Below, one piece after another: positions 25,793-35,652 of a stretch of 64,000 nucleotides of DNA. Origin of the DNA: Alphaproteobacteria bacterium (lineage in GTDB: Bacteria > Pseudomonadota > Alphaproteobacteria > Micropepsales > Micropepsaceae). Position 1 is the first letter of the stretch. Every line of letters starts with the position of its first letter. The stretch covers positions 1 through 64,000 of the forward strand of contig CANJIS010000008.1 of NCBI GenBank assembly GCA_947474565.1, read 5' to 3'. The notes under the pieces were generated by a model. That model was not told where the DNA came from, did no database searches, and saw only the letters and a list, made by a program, of their open reading frames with translations. The position numbers were made by a program, and so were the translations under genes.

Positions 25793-27974
25793 CTTCACTT
25801 CCTCTGTCGTCCGGGGCCTTTTGGCGCTGGGCTTTTTGCGAGAAAGGGAATGTCAGGGTCACTTCCGCGCCCTCCCCATTCTCGGCATCGCCCAGGGTGA
25901 TTTCTCCCCCATGGTCTTCCATGATCTTGCGCACGATCGCCAAACCCAGGCCGGTGCCCTTGGCGCGCGTGGTTACGTAAGGCTCGGTCAGGCGGTGCCG
26001 GTGTTCCGGCGGCAAGCCGATGCCATTGTCGGTGACGCGGAATGCCAGCGTGGCCCCATTGGGCGCCAGCGCGATCTGGATCTTGCCGGGCACATCGTCG
26101 CCCTTGGCATGACGCGCGGCGATGCCCTCGCCCGCATTCTTCAGCACATTGGTCAGCGCCTGCGCAATCAAGCGGCCATCGCCTTCGAAATGCACCGGCT
26201 CGGGCGGCGACTTCGTCTCGAACGTGATATCGGGATGCCCGACACGCTGCAGGAACACCGCCTGCTGCAAAAGCTCCTGGGCATTCTCTCGCCGCATCAC
26301 CGGGGTCGGCATCCGCGCGAAGGAGGAGAACTCATCCACCATCCGCCCGATATCGCCGACCTGGCGCACAATCGTGTCGACGCATTGGCGGAAAATATCG
26401 GGATCGGTGGTGATCTCGTCCATATATTTGCGCTTCAGCCGCTCGGCGGAAAGCTGGATCGGGGTCAGCGGGTTCTTGATCTCATGGGCAATGCGGCGGG
26501 CCACATCCGCCCAGGCCGCGGTGCGCTGTGCCGATACCAGATCGGTGATGTCGTCAAAGGTGGCGATAAAGCCATGCGCGCCGCGCTCGCTGCTGACTTG
26601 CACGCTGAGCGCGCGTTGGCTGCCGTCCCGCTTGATGCTGACTTCACCGCTGGCCCGGCCAACCGGTTCGGAAATCGCCCGCCGGATCAGGGCCGCCAGT
26701 TCCGGCACGGATTCGGAATAGTGCCGCCCTTCTAGTTCCTCCGGCGTGGCATTCAGCAGCCGGGCGGCGGCGCGATTGATGATGGTGATGGTGCCATCGG
26801 TGGCGATGCCGACCACGCCGGCGCTGACGCCCGATAGCACGGTCTCGGTAAAGCGGCGGCGTTCGTCAATCTGGCGGTTGGCGGCAACCAGATCATCGCG
26901 CTGCGCGCCCAGCTGTTCGGTCATGCGATTAAAAGCAAGACCGAGGGTGGCGATTTCGTCGCTGTCGCGGTCCACTTTCACCTGGGCGGTGAGATCACCT
27001 TCTGACACGCGTTCCGCAGCGCCGATCAAACCGGAAATGGGTTTCACCAGCCGGTTGGCGGCCCAGAGACCCGATAGCATCGCGGCGAGCAGGATCACCA
27101 GCGCCACCACCGCATACAGCGCCGCGAACAGAAGCTGCACTTCGATGCGGTTGTCGTTGAGGCGGTTATATTCCGACACGGCGGATTGGGTGCGGCGGTA
27201 ATAGCCGAACACTTGCGGGTCCACCACGCGCACCACTTCCAGATAGGCATCGGTCAGGGCCTGCATCTGGATCAGGGCGGTAACGGTGCCGGTTTCGGGC
27301 ACCGCGTCCACGACAATCGAGCCGGCGCGCGCTTGCGACAGGTCGGCGGCGCTGGGCGGCTTGGGATCCTTCAGATAGGCCTGCTTGGTCGAGGCGAGAA
27401 TTTTTCCGTCGCCGCCGACAATGTAAGAAGCCTGCAAGCCGCGATCCTTGGTCTGGCTGTTCAGCCGGTCGCTGAACGCCTGGATGCGGACATGTTTTTC
27501 TTCGTCGAACAGGGTGGGATCGCGTTGCAGTCCGTTGGCGATTTCATAGGCGTCGCCGATGATGCTGCGCTCATGCTCTTTCACATAGGTCTGCGCGACA
27601 TTGACCGCATTGGTCAGTGCGCCCTGCACCTGGGCGGAGAACATCGCGTCCAGACCCAGATTGAGGGTCACGGACGCAAAGATCGCCACCAGAATGGCGG
27701 GCACCACCGCGATGGCCGAAAACCAGGTGACCAGCCGCACATGCAGCCGGGCGCCGGCGCGGCCGGATTTACGCTCTGCCCATAACCGCAGCAGGCGCCA
27801 GGCGATCAGCGCCGCAAGGGTAAGCCCCAATCCGAGGTTGATCAGGAACAGCGCCATGAGGCCGGTGCGGCCGGGCGTGAATTTTGTCAGGCCGGACAGG
27901 GCGGCATAGGTGATGGAACAAGACCCCACCGCCAGAACGGCGACGCCCAAGGCAAGCTTGGACGGCATCGACAC
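25761..27974 (-). CDS. ntrY: Nitrogen-responsive sensor kinase NtrY
   Basis: Inner-membrane histidine kinase of 737 residues, partner of NtrX in nitrogen and redox sensing. Transmembrane segments lie at about 5-30, 40-62, 80-105 and 285-310, with a periplasmic sensor between the last two. HAMP, PAS (ETVLSGVSAGVVGIATDGT), HisKA ([23 protein letters not shown]) and HATPase (DNGIGLPPEH, GTGLGLAIVRKI) follow. The GTG start is uncertain; an ATG two codons later is equally possible. A 271-base spacer separates it from ntrC, so it likely has its own promoter. Confidence 0.94.
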   Translation of the reverse strand: MSMPSKLALGVAVLAVGSCSITYAALSGLTKFTPGRTGLMALFLINLGLGLTLAALIAWRLLRLWAERKSGRAGARLHVRLVTWFSAIAVVPAILVAIFASVTLNLGLDAMFSAQVQGALTNAVNVAQTYVKEHERSIIGDAYEIANGLQRDPTLFDEEKHVRIQAFSDRLNSQTKDRGLQASYIVGGDGKILASTKQAYLKDPKPPSAADLSQARAGSIVVDAVPETGTVTALIQMQALTDAYLEVVRVVDPQVFGYYRRTQSAVSEYNRLNDNRIEVQLLFAALYAVVALVILLAAMLSGLWAANRLVKPISGLIGAAERVSEGDLTAQVKVDRDSDEIATLGLAFNRMTEQLGAQRDDLVAANRQIDERRRFTETVLSGVSAGVVGIATDGTITIINRAAARLLNATPEELEGRHYSESVPELAALIRRAISEPVGRASGEVSIKRDGSQRALSVQVSSERGAHGFIATFDDITDLVSAQRTAAWADVARRIAHEIKNPLTPIQLSAERLKRKYMDEITTDPDIFRQCVDTIVRQVGDIGRMVDEFSSFARMPTPVMRRENAQELLQQAVFLQRVGHPDITFETKSPPEPVHFEGDGRLIAQALTNVLKNAGEGIAARHAKGDDVPGKIQIALAPNGATLAFRVTDNGIGLPPEHRHRLTEPYVTTRAKGTGLGLAIVRKIMEDHGGEITLGDAENGEGAEVTLTFPFSQKAQRQKAPDDRGSEDEQKRIVDRV

Positions 27975-28116
27975 CGGCCGGGTGCCGGCGCGCCACTGGT
28001 GTATGGAAGTCAGAGGGCTGATGACCTGGTCCTACGGTTAACGCTGTCGGTTTGCGACAGTTTAGCCACTACACCGGCTGTTGCAAGAATGCAGCGATGC
28101 AATCGTACAACAGCGT

Positions 28117-28141
28117 TACCGCCTGAAAAGGCGGTATTTTT
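28117..28141. terminator. Hairpin in the ntrC-ntrY spacer
   Basis: TACCGCC/GGCGGTA stem with a 6-base loop TGAAAA, followed on the plus strand by five T. Plus-strand reading resembles an intrinsic terminator, but both neighbouring genes are on the minus strand, so it may stop antisense transcription or act as an attenuator. The remaining spacer (27975-28227) has a second small hairpin (CTGTCG/CGACAG) and no gene. Confidence 0.4.
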
Positions 28142-28227
28142 CCCGAATCGGACTGTGACTTCGGCTGTTAATCGCTGCGCGAACTGGGCTTCGCGGTGCT
28201 GCTGCGCTGCCGCTCGCACCGCTCGCG

Positions 28228-28260
28228 TTGCGATCCGAATAGCGTCTATTCGGATCGCAA
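28228..28260 (-). terminator. Exact inverted repeat covering the ntrC stop codon
   Basis: Perfect 15-base stem with a 3-base loop. One arm is exactly the last four sense codons plus the TAG of ntrC; the other is its inverted copy immediately downstream. There is no U tract, so it may serve as a Rho-type or mRNA-stabilising 3' hairpin at the end of ntrBC. Confidence 0.7.
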
Positions 28261-29697
28261 CCCTTTAATGACGTCCAACCCGAGGTCGCGGATCTTCTTC
28301 CGCAGCGTGTTCCGGTTCAGTCCCAAAAGCTGGGCGGCGCGGATCTGGTTGCCCTTGGTGACCGCCAGACAGATGGAAATCAGCGGCCGCTCCACTTCCT
28401 CCAGCACCCGGTCATAGACGCCCGGCGGCGGCAGCTTGTCGCCCTGAGCCAGGAAATACTGGGTGAGGTAGCGCTCCACCGACGCGGACAAGGACTCTCC
28501 GCTGTCGCCCTCTTCCAGGCCCGGGCTGCGCACCGGCTCTTTCAATTCCGCCAGGATCGCCGATGCCGGAATGGACTCCCCGGCATGCAGCACCGCCAGA
28601 CGGCGGATCAGGTTTTCCAGTTCGCGCACATTGCCGGGCCAGCGATGGCGGCGCAGGGCTTCCAGCCCGTCCGCGTCCACGCTTTTGGCCGGCAGGCCTT
28701 CGTCATTGGCCTTGCGCAGGAAGTGGCGCACCAGATCGGCAACATCCTCGACGCGCTCGCGCAAGGGCGGCAGGCGCAGGGGCACCACATTCAGCCGGTA
28801 GTAGAGGTCTTCGCGGAAAAGGCCCTGGGTAATCAACTGACGCAGATCGCGGTTTGTGGCGGCGATGATGCGCACATCGGTCTTGATCGGCGTGCGCCCG
28901 CCCACCGTCGTATATTCGCCCTGTTGCAACACGCGCAAAAGCCGCGTCTGCGCTTCCAGCGGCATGTCGCCGATCTCGTCCAGAAACAGTGTGCCGCCTT
29001 CCGCCTGTTCAAAGCGGCCGATGCCGCGATTGGTGGCGCCGGTGAACGCGCCGCGCTCATGGCCGAACAATTCGCTTTCCACCAACTCCTTGGGGATGGC
29101 CGCCATGTTCACGGCGACGAAATTGCCGTGCCGGCGCTTGCCGTAATCGTGCAGGGCGCGGGCCACCAGTTCCTTGCCGGTGCCGCTTTCGCCCATGATC
29201 ATCACGGTAAGGTCGGTTTGAGTCATGCGCGCGATGACGCGATAGATTTCCTGCATCGCCGCGCTGCGGCCGATCAGGGGCAACCGTTCTTCGGTGGCGG
29301 GCGCAGCAGAGGTATCGTGCTTGCCCGATGGGCTGGACAACGCCCGCTGCACCACGCTCGTCAATTCCTTCAGGTCGAAGGGCTTGGGCAGATATTCAAA
29401 GGCGCCGCGTTCGGCAGCGGTGATGGCAGTAAGAAGCGTGTTCTGCGCGCTCATCACCAGGATGGGCAAATCGGGACGAATGCGCTTGATGCGCGGAATG
29501 AGGTCAAAACCGCTTTCATCCGGCAGCACGACATCGGTAATCACCAGATTGCCGTCGCCCGCCGCGATCCAGCGCCACAGCCCTGCCGCCGTGCCGGTGG
29601 TGCGCACATTGTAACCGGCGCGGCCCAAGGCCTGGTTCAGCACGGTGCGGATGGCGCTGTCGTCATCGGCAATCAGAATGGTGGCATTGCCGATCAT
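28246..29697 (-). CDS. ntrC: Nitrogen regulator NtrC (sigma-54 activator)
   Basis: 483 residues from the ATG at 29697; the track's longer N-terminus is out-of-frame read-up into ntrB. Receiver domain ([14 protein letters not shown], phospho-Asp in [22 protein letters not shown]), AAA+ domain with [15 protein letters not shown], the GAFTGA loop ([11 protein letters not shown]) and [15 protein letters not shown], and a Fis-type DNA-binding end ([24 protein letters not shown]). Phosphorylated NtrC activates sigma-54 promoters under nitrogen limitation. Ten bases separate it from ntrB. Confidence 0.96.
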   Translation of the reverse strand: MIGNATILIADDDSAIRTVLNQALGRAGYNVRTTGTAAGLWRWIAAGDGNLVITDVVLPDESGFDLIPRIKRIRPDLPILVMSAQNTLLTAITAAERGAFEYLPKPFDLKELTSVVQRALSSPSGKHDTSAAPATEERLPLIGRSAAMQEIYRVIARMTQTDLTVMIMGESGTGKELVARALHDYGKRRHGNFVAVNMAAIPKELVESELFGHERGAFTGATNRGIGRFEQAEGGTLFLDEIGDMPLEAQTRLLRVLQQGEYTTVGGRTPIKTDVRIIAATNRDLRQLITQGLFREDLYYRLNVVPLRLPPLRERVEDVADLVRHFLRKANDEGLPAKSVDADGLEALRRHRWPGNVRELENLIRRLAVLHAGESIPASAILAELKEPVRSPGLEEGDSGESLSASVERYLTQYFLAQGDKLPPPGVYDRVLEEVERPLISICLAVTKGNQIRAAQLLGLNRNTLRKKIRDLGLDVIKGLRSE

Positions 29698-29707
29698 GCT
29701 TCTTCTC

Positions 29708-30814
29708 TCATGTGTCTTCTTGGGCGGATTTGGGCAACAGGACGCGGAACAGGGTTCGCCGCGGCATGGATTCACATTCGATGACGCCGCCGTGATCGCC
29801 GACGATCTTGGCCACCAGCGCCAGCCCCAGGCCCGAGCCGCGCGCCTTGGTGGTGACGAAGGGTTCAAAAATATGCGGCATCAGGTCGGCGGGGATGCCG
29901 CTGCCATTGTCGCGCACAGTAACTTCCAGCGGCAGCGAGACGCGTTCGCCGCCCATGCCGGCGCCGAATTTCACACCGGGACGATAGCCGGTGGTCAGCG
30001 CGATTTCGCCGCCCGTCTCCGGCAGGGCATCCGAAGCATTGCGCACCAGATTGAGAAACACCTGGATCAGCTGGTCGCGGTCACCGGCCACCGGCGGCAG
30101 TGACGGGTCGAAGTTTTCGGTGATGGTGACATTCCGCGCGAAGCTGGTCTCAGCCACTTTGCGCACACGATCCAGCACCTCGTGGATGTTGACGGGGTGG
30201 CGCATCAGGCTGCGGGTATCGCCGAAGCTTTCCATGCGGTCGATCAGGCCGCGGATACGGTCGGATTCCGCCACGATCAGTTGCGTCATCTCCCGTTCGT
30301 CCGGGGCCAATGTCTCTTCCAGCAGCTGCGCCGCGCCGCGAATTCCGGCCAGCGGATTCTTGATCTCATGCGCCAGCACGGCCGCCATGCCGTGCATGGA
30401 GCGCACAGCACCGCGCGCCATCAATTGGCGGTCCATGCGCTGGGCCAGGCTGCGTTCCTGCAAGGTGATGACCAGCGTGCCTTCGGGTTCGGGCAGCGGC
30501 GTCACCGAAACATCGGCGATGCGTTCGCCGTGCCGCACGGTGGAAAGATCGACATCGCGTTCGGCGGCGGAAGAGTTGCGCTCCCGCGCCTGGTTGATGA
30601 GCTGAAACAGCGGGCTGTCAAACGGCAGAAGGTCGTTGATGAACTGCTTGAGCAGAATGCCGGCGCCGGTCTGGAAGAACTGTTCGGCGGCCGGATTGAC
30701 GAAGGTGATCTCCTGGTTCGGGCCCAGAAGAAGGATGGGCATGGGTAGGGCGTTGGCGATGGCCGCGATCTGGGCTGCGTCCCCGCGAGATTTGGATAAG
30801 ACCCCTGTCGTCAT
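29708..30814 (-). CDS. ntrB: Nitrogen sensor histidine kinase NtrB
   Basis: Cytoplasmic kinase/phosphatase of NtrC controlled by PII; 368 residues. PAS domain ([26 protein letters not shown]), HisKA with catalytic His ([22 protein letters not shown]), and HATPase boxes ([38 protein letters not shown]). There are no transmembrane segments. In many alphaproteobacteria dusB precedes it in the operon; here the upstream neighbour is the divergent ispDF and dusB is absent. Confidence 0.95.
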   Translation of the reverse strand: MTTGVLSKSRGDAAQIAAIANALPMPILLLGPNQEITFVNPAAEQFFQTGAGILLKQFINDLLPFDSPLFQLINQARERNSSAAERDVDLSTVRHGERIADVSVTPLPEPEGTLVITLQERSLAQRMDRQLMARGAVRSMHGMAAVLAHEIKNPLAGIRGAAQLLEETLAPDEREMTQLIVAESDRIRGLIDRMESFGDTRSLMRHPVNIHEVLDRVRKVAETSFARNVTITENFDPSLPPVAGDRDQLIQVFLNLVRNASDALPETGGEIALTTGYRPGVKFGAGMGGERVSLPLEVTVRDNGSGIPADLMPHIFEPFVTTKARGSGLGLALVAKIVGDHGGVIECESMPRRTLFRVLLPKSAQEDT

Positions 30815-30815
30815 A

Positions 30816-30860
30816 TGCCTATTTTTTGTGCATGATTAAGTCATGGTCACAATATAGGCA
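30816..30860. promoter_or_regulatory. Palindromic operator-like element between ntrB and ispDF
   Basis: Outer arms TGCCTAT and ATAGGCA (30816-30822, 30854-30860) enclose an imperfect palindrome with arms TTGTG...ATGA and TCAT...CACAA centred near 30838. A third ATAGGCA stands at about 30906. It begins immediately upstream of the ntrB ATG and lies in the divergent promoter region. It does not match the NtrC consensus (GCAC-N-GTGC type), so the binding protein is unknown. Confidence 0.45.
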
Positions 30861-30924
30861 TTTTCCGATCCGTCAAAGAGATATCGCGGCTTTTCCCGGC
30901 AAATGATAGGCAGGAGCCAGGGAA

Positions 30925-32070
30925 TTGAGAGCCATGCTGAAAATAGCCGTTTTGATCGTCGCTGCCGGTAAAGGCGAGCGCACGGGTCGTGAAAAACCCA
31001 AGCAGTATGAATGGCTTGCGGGAAAATCCCTGCTCGCCCGCAGCGCGGCTGCCTTTGCCGGCCTGCCCGCCCAGGAAACGACAATCCGTGTCGTGATCGG
31101 CCCAGGCCAGGACGACCTCTATGCTGCTGCCCTTCCTGGCGGCGCGCCGCCCGTGGCAGGTGGCGCCCGGCGTCAGGATTCGGTGCGGCTGGGGCTGGAA
31201 GCGATCGAAAAATCCGCGCCCGATTTTGTCCTGATCCATGACGCGGCCCGGCCGCTGGTGTCGCCTTCTGTGATTGCCAATGTCGTGAACGCGCTGACCG
31301 CCGGCGCCAAAGGCGCGGTGCCGATGCTGGCGGTGGCCGATACGCTGCGGCGCAAGGATGGCGACGCCTGGGCCACCATTCCCCGCGACAATCTTTTTCG
31401 CGCCCAGACGCCGCAAGGTTTCCGTTTTGCCGATATCCTGAAAGCCCACCGCGAATTTGCGTCGCGCGATGTCACCGATGATGTTGAAATCGCGGCGCTG
31501 GCAGGGATCAAGGTGGAAGCCGTACCGGGCGAGGAAACCAATCTGAAGATCACCACCGAGAAGGATTTCGCTTTGGCGGAAAATTTGCTGGGAGGCGAAA
31601 GTGTCAGCGCCATGGGCTATGACGCGCATCGTTTCTGCGACGGCGATCATGTCTGGCTTTGCGGCGTGAAGGTGCCGCACACGCACGGCATGTTGGGGCA
31701 TTCCGATGCCGATGCCGGGCTTCATGCCCTTACCGACGCCATTCTGGGCTGTATCGGCGCCGGTGATATCGGCCAGCATTTCCCGCCCAGCGACGAACGC
31801 TGGCGCGGTGCGCCGAGCTGGAAATTCCTGGATCACGCCGCCAAGCTGGTGGCGGAAAAAGGCGGCCGCATTGTTCATTGCGACGTCACCCTGATATGCG
31901 AGCGGCCCAAGATCGGCCCGCACCGCGAAGCCATGCGCACGCGCATCGCGGAAATTCTGGGTATGGATGTGGCGCGGGTCAGCGTCAAAGCCACCACCAC
32001 CGAAGGCATGGGTTATACCGGCCGACAGGAAGGCCTGGCGGCGCAGGCCGTGGCCACTGTGCGCTTATGA
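30925..32070 (+). CDS. ispDF: Bifunctional IspD/IspF isoprenoid enzyme
   Basis: Fusion of MEP cytidylyltransferase (about 1-225; [35 protein letters not shown]) and MEcPP synthase (about 226-381; [40 protein letters not shown]). These catalyse steps 3 and 5 of the non-mevalonate isoprenoid pathway. The TTG at 30925 has AGGAG 9 bases upstream; an ATG at 30934 is a reasonable alternative. It overlaps pgpA by four bases. Confidence 0.95.
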   Translation: MRAMLKIAVLIVAAGKGERTGREKPKQYEWLAGKSLLARSAAAFAGLPAQETTIRVVIGPGQDDLYAAALPGGAPPVAGGARRQDSVRLGLEAIEKSAPDFVLIHDAARPLVSPSVIANVVNALTAGAKGAVPMLAVADTLRRKDGDAWATIPRDNLFRAQTPQGFRFADILKAHREFASRDVTDDVEIAALAGIKVEAVPGEETNLKITTEKDFALAENLLGGESVSAMGYDAHRFCDGDHVWLCGVKVPHTHGMLGHSDADAGLHALTDAILGCIGAGDIGQHFPPSDERWRGAPSWKFLDHAAKLVAEKGGRIVHCDVTLICERPKIGPHREAMRTRIAEILGMDVARVSVKATTTEGMGYTGRQEGLAAQAVATVRL

Positions 32071-32540
32071 CGATGCCCCGCGCCTCCGCCGTGATCTCCA
32101 CCGTGTTCGGGATCGGCTATTTCCCCCAGGCGCAGGGCACCATCATGAGCGCCATCGCTCTGCCGCTGGGCATTCTTATCGCCATGTATGGCGGCGGCGC
32201 ACTGGGCCTTCTGGGCGCGGCCCTGATTGCGCTGGTGCTGGGCGTTGTGGCCTGCGCCGATCATGTGCGCGCGACCGGCAATCCCGATCCCTCGGAATGC
32301 GTGATTGATGAGTTGGCCGGGCAATGGCTGGCGTCGGCCTTTGTCGCCTGGGGCACCGTGTCCCTGCCCGCCTTCTTTGTTTCCTTCATCCTGTTTCGCG
32401 TGTTCGACATTTGGAAACCCTGGCCGGTATCCTGGGCCGAAGAAAAATTGCCCGGTGGATGGGGCGTGATGATGGATGACATTGTCGCCGGGCTGATGGC
32501 TGGCGTGCTGTCCTTCATCGCGCATTATTACGGCGTCTGA
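32067..32540 (+). CDS. pgpA: Phosphatidylglycerophosphatase A
   Basis: Inner-membrane phosphatase making phosphatidylglycerol; 157 residues. It starts at ATG overlapping the ispDF stop (TTATGA). Family signatures: [43 protein letters not shown] and [15 protein letters not shown], with about three hydrophobic segments. The longer ORF in the track is read-through of another frame. It is coupled to pncC by a one-base overlap. Confidence 0.94.
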   Translation: MTMPRASAVISTVFGIGYFPQAQGTIMSAIALPLGILIAMYGGGALGLLGAALIALVLGVVACADHVRATGNPDPSECVIDELAGQWLASAFVAWGTVSLPAFFVSFILFRVFDIWKPWPVSWAEEKLPGGWGVMMDDIVAGLMAGVLSFIAHYYGV

Positions 32541-33028
32541 TGTTCTCGCCCGATCTCCTGGATAAAGCGCGGCAGCTTCTGGATGAAGCCCGCGCCAAAC
32601 AGCTTCGCATTGTCACTGCCGAAAGCTGCACCGGTGGCTTGATCGCGGGGTTGCTCACCGAAATTCCCGGCTCTTCCGACGTGGTGGAGCGCGGCTTTGT
32701 CACGTATTCCAATGAAGCCAAGGAAGACTTGCTGGATGTGTCCAGCGAATTGATCCATGCCCACGGCGCAGTGTCGGAACCTGTTGTACGCGCCATGGTG
32801 GAAGGCGCGCTGAAACATTCCTTGGCGCAGTTGGCGGTGGCGGTGACCGGCATTGCCGGTCCCGGCGGCGGCACGGCGCAAAAGCCGGTGGGCCTTGTCT
32901 ATATCGCGGTGCTTCGCCAGGACGGCGCGGTGCGCATAAAAGAATTGCGCCTCGGCGATATTGGCCGAGGCGCAATTCGTATCAAAACAGTTTCAGAAGC
33001 GCTGACGCTTCTGCGCGATCTTCTTTAG
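32540..33028 (+). CDS. pncC: Nicotinamide-nucleotide amidohydrolase PncC (CinA C-terminal family)
   Basis: 162-residue stand-alone CinA-C domain that deamidates NMN in pyridine nucleotide recycling. Motifs AESCTGGLIAGLLTEIPGSS, GFVTYSNEAK and AVTGIAGPGGGTAQKPVGLVYIA are intact. Near its 3' end the coding DNA contains two perfect inverted repeats, the longer with a 15-base stem. Its stop overlaps the stop of the convergent SGNH gene. Confidence 0.93.
   Translation: MFSPDLLDKARQLLDEARAKQLRIVTAESCTGGLIAGLLTEIPGSSDVVERGFVTYSNEAKEDLLDVSSELIHAHGAVSEPVVRAMVEGALKHSLAQLAVAVTGIAGPGGGTAQKPVGLVYIAVLRQDGAVRIKELRLGDIGRGAIRIKTVSEALTLLRDLL
32942..33013. repeat. Two perfect inverted repeats inside the pncC 3' end
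   Basis: GAATTGCGCCTCGGC pairs with its exact complement after a 7-base loop (32942-32978), and CAGAAGCG/CGCTTCTG follows with a 4-base loop (32994-33013). Both lie in codons for the C-terminal 30 residues. No U tract follows. Confidence 0.75.
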
Positions 33029-33936
33029 TTCGCCATCGCCACGAAGGTCTGGCCCTGCGCCGCCAGCGCGTCATGCGCCAGCTTCAGCAATTGCTGCTGC
33101 TGAATGGGCGAGATGCCGAGATCTTCCGCCATATGGTCCTTGCCCTTGGGCGCCAGCATCATCGGGTCTTTGCCCGTGACCTTGCCGAAATCCAACGCCG
33201 CTTCCAGGTAATAGCCGAACGAACTAGCGTGGTAGTTATCATAAGCCCACAGGTTCATCTTGGACGCGCCGGCATCGTCATAGGGATTGCCGTCAATCGA
33301 GCCCTGGTCGATGCCCATGTTCCAGGCGACGCCCATGGGAATAACGCCAGCCACTTCGCTGCCGGCGTTCTTGGCGGCGGCTTCGTAGCCCTTCTGCACG
33401 TCCTGAGCCATCAGCTTGACCGGCGTGCCCTTCCACGGCGCGGGCGCGTCGGCGGGATAAACCTTGTCGGCGCGCGTCCAGGTGGCCAGGAGGTAGAATT
33501 TCACATTCGGGTTCTTGGCGTGGAACATGTCGGCGATCTGTTTGGTGGAGCTGATCAGCAAGGCGGGATCGCCGGGATGGGCTTCGTCCATGGTGGAATA
33601 GCCATGACCGACCACCACGTCCCAAGGCTTGTCCAGCACGGCGCGCTTTTCGGCATAATGGAAATCGAAGCCCTTGCCGCCCACGGTTTCGAGGCTGACG
33701 TCATAGTCGAGCCCGGCTTCCTTGGTGAATTCCTTGAAGATGGCCGGTACGCCGCCAACCGTGCGGCCCATTGCGTCCGGCGGATTGAGGTCGTGCACCT
33801 GGTCGGTGAAGGTATGATTGATGGAGGAATGGGCGCCGAAGGTGAAGCTGTTGCCGACGAACAAAATCTTGGTGGCGGCGAAAGCAGGCGCGGCGCTGAG
33901 GCACAGCGCGGCGGCGGCGCAAATCATTTTCTTCAT
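33025..33936 (-). CDS. Secreted SGNH/GDSL-like hydrolase
   Basis: 303 residues with a signal peptide (MKKMICAAAALCLSAAPAFA). The mature protein begins with SGNH block I (KILFVGNSFTFG), and a block-V-like Asp-x-x-His occurs late (AYDNYHAS). WDVVVGHGYSTMDEA fits a Rossmann-like core. An esterase or carbohydrate deacetylase role is likely, but the substrate is unknown. It converges on pncC and interrupts the usual pncC-coq10 neighbourhood together with the next gene. Confidence 0.75.
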   Translation of the reverse strand: MKKMICAAAALCLSAAPAFAATKILFVGNSFTFGAHSSINHTFTDQVHDLNPPDAMGRTVGGVPAIFKEFTKEAGLDYDVSLETVGGKGFDFHYAEKRAVLDKPWDVVVGHGYSTMDEAHPGDPALLISSTKQIADMFHAKNPNVKFYLLATWTRADKVYPADAPAPWKGTPVKLMAQDVQKGYEAAAKNAGSEVAGVIPMGVAWNMGIDQGSIDGNPYDDAGASKMNLWAYDNYHASSFGYYLEAALDFGKVTGKDPMMLAPKGKDHMAEDLGISPIQQQQLLKLAHDALAAQGQTFVAMAN

Positions 33937-34020
33937 GGAGCCCTCCCAGGCGTTTTTATTATGCCGTCACTATAAGGCGATGCGGGGTCCTGCAAAAGCA
34001 CCAAACGGCGCTTCTTTTGG

Positions 34021-35652
34021 CTAATCGGGCCGCTCAGCCGCCAACGCGGCAAGCGCGGTTTCCATTTGCCGGATCACGCTTTTCCAGTCGGCATCCGATT
34101 CCTGGCGGAACAGGCGCATGCTCGGGTACCAGGGGCTGTCCGCTCGCTCCATCAGCCAGCGCCAGTCGGGCACATGCCGCAGCGCCACCCATGTCGGCAC
34201 GCCCAGTGCGCCTGCGAGATGAGCAATTGATGTATCCGCTGTAATGACAAGGTCCAGGTTCATCATCACCGCGGCCGTATCGGCAAACGCGTCGGTGCCT
34301 GTGTCCAGACCCTCCAGTGCCTCGATGCCGCTGGGGATGGTCTCTTCGCTTTTCAAAAGGCTGATGAGCCGGACATGGGCGATGCCGCTCATTTGCTGGA
34401 AAAATTCCGCCGGAAAAGAACGAGAGACATTTTCCACATGAACGGCACTTCCCTTCCAGCAGATGCCGACTTTGAAGCCGCCGGTTCCGATTTTCTCTTT
34501 CCAATGGGCGACCCGCGCCGGATCGGCGGACAGATAGGAGCGTCTGGCGGGAATGGTTTCGAGCACAGTCCCGAAAAGACCCGGCAGGCTGAGCAAGGGG
34601 ATATGAAGATCGAACGCGGGAGGATTGCGGTCATCGACGAGTTCGATTCCGCCGTCGAATGACTCGAGAAGCATCTTCAGATTGGGTTGTGGGGCAAACA
34701 AAACTCTGGCGCCCTGCTCTTTCAGCATTCCGGCGTAACGGCAAAACTGGATCGTGTCGCCCAGGCCTTGCTCCCAATGCACCAGGACCGTCTTGCCGGC
34801 GGCTTGCTGTAGCGACGTCAATCTTGGAATGTTGCCGGCAAGCTCTCGCCGGACTCGCCATTCGAAATGTTTCCAGCCATCAGGAAAGTTGGCGGTGAGA
34901 AGCTCTACAAAACACTGGTTGAGAATGGCATCGGCATAGTTCGGCCTGATCTCGACCGCTCTTTTGAAGCTGGTTATGGCCTCGTCAAAGCGCGTCAGCG
35001 CCTTCAGCGCCAATCCGCGATTATACCAGGTCTCGGCGGCAGGCTTCAGCCGTATGGCCGCATCGAAGTTCGAAGCGGCCTCGTCGTAACGCCGGAGCGC
35101 ATAAAGCGCCGTGCCGAGATTGTTGTACAGTTCGCCAAAGCCGGGCTGATATGCGATGGCGGCGGTAAAACTGGTTACGGCTTCATCCAGCCGCCCAAGC
35201 TGCTTGAGTGTATTTCCGCGCTTGAGATAGACCTCTGCGAAATCGGGCCTGACGGCGATTGCCTTGTCATAGCTGGCCAGAGCCTCGGCGAAGCGTCCCA
35301 TCTCCTCCAGCACCACACCAAGATTGCCATGGGCATCGGCATCGCTGGGGTCCAGCTGCGTAGCCCTTTTGTAGTTGGCCAATGCCTCGCCTGCCCGATT
35401 GAGAACCTTAAGCGCATTGCCGCGATTGGTGTAAGCGAAGGGCACGTTCGGGTTTACGCTTATTGCCCGGGAAATCAGATCCACGGCCTGCTCGTGGCGG
35501 CCATTCTGATAGGCCATAAGCCCCAGCAGATGCAGTGCATCGAAGTTGCCGGGATCGCTACGAAGAACATCGCGGTAAATCTTTTCCGCTTCCTCCAGCC
35601 TGCCCTGGTTGTGCAGCGCCAGTCCCGACTGAACCATGTCTTGTTCGCTCAT
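34021..35652 (-). CDS. TPR protein with C-terminal glycosyltransferase-like domain
   Basis: 543 residues. Roughly residues 1-255 are about seven tetratricopeptide repeats (AYTNRGNALKVLNRAGEALANYKRA, LYNNLGTALYALRRYDEA). After a linker (FPDGWKHFEWRVRRE), residues about 285-535 resemble a GT9/ADP-heptose-transferase-like fold (VLVHWEQGLGDTIQFCRYA, VGICWKGSAVHVENVSRSF, DLVITADTSIAHLAGALGVPTWV). Such proteins are usually glycosyltransferases of surface polysaccharide, but the substrate is unknown. Base composition is somewhat less GC-biased than in its neighbours. Its start overlaps the coq10 stop (ATGA). Confidence 0.85.
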   Translation of the reverse strand: MSEQDMVQSGLALHNQGRLEEAEKIYRDVLRSDPGNFDALHLLGLMAYQNGRHEQAVDLISRAISVNPNVPFAYTNRGNALKVLNRAGEALANYKRATQLDPSDADAHGNLGVVLEEMGRFAEALASYDKAIAVRPDFAEVYLKRGNTLKQLGRLDEAVTSFTAAIAYQPGFGELYNNLGTALYALRRYDEAASNFDAAIRLKPAAETWYNRGLALKALTRFDEAITSFKRAVEIRPNYADAILNQCFVELLTANFPDGWKHFEWRVRRELAGNIPRLTSLQQAAGKTVLVHWEQGLGDTIQFCRYAGMLKEQGARVLFAPQPNLKMLLESFDGGIELVDDRNPPAFDLHIPLLSLPGLFGTVLETIPARRSYLSADPARVAHWKEKIGTGGFKVGICWKGSAVHVENVSRSFPAEFFQQMSGIAHVRLISLLKSEETIPSGIEALEGLDTGTDAFADTAAVMMNLDLVITADTSIAHLAGALGVPTWVALRHVPDWRWLMERADSPWYPSMRLFRQESDADWKSVIRQMETALAALAAERPD

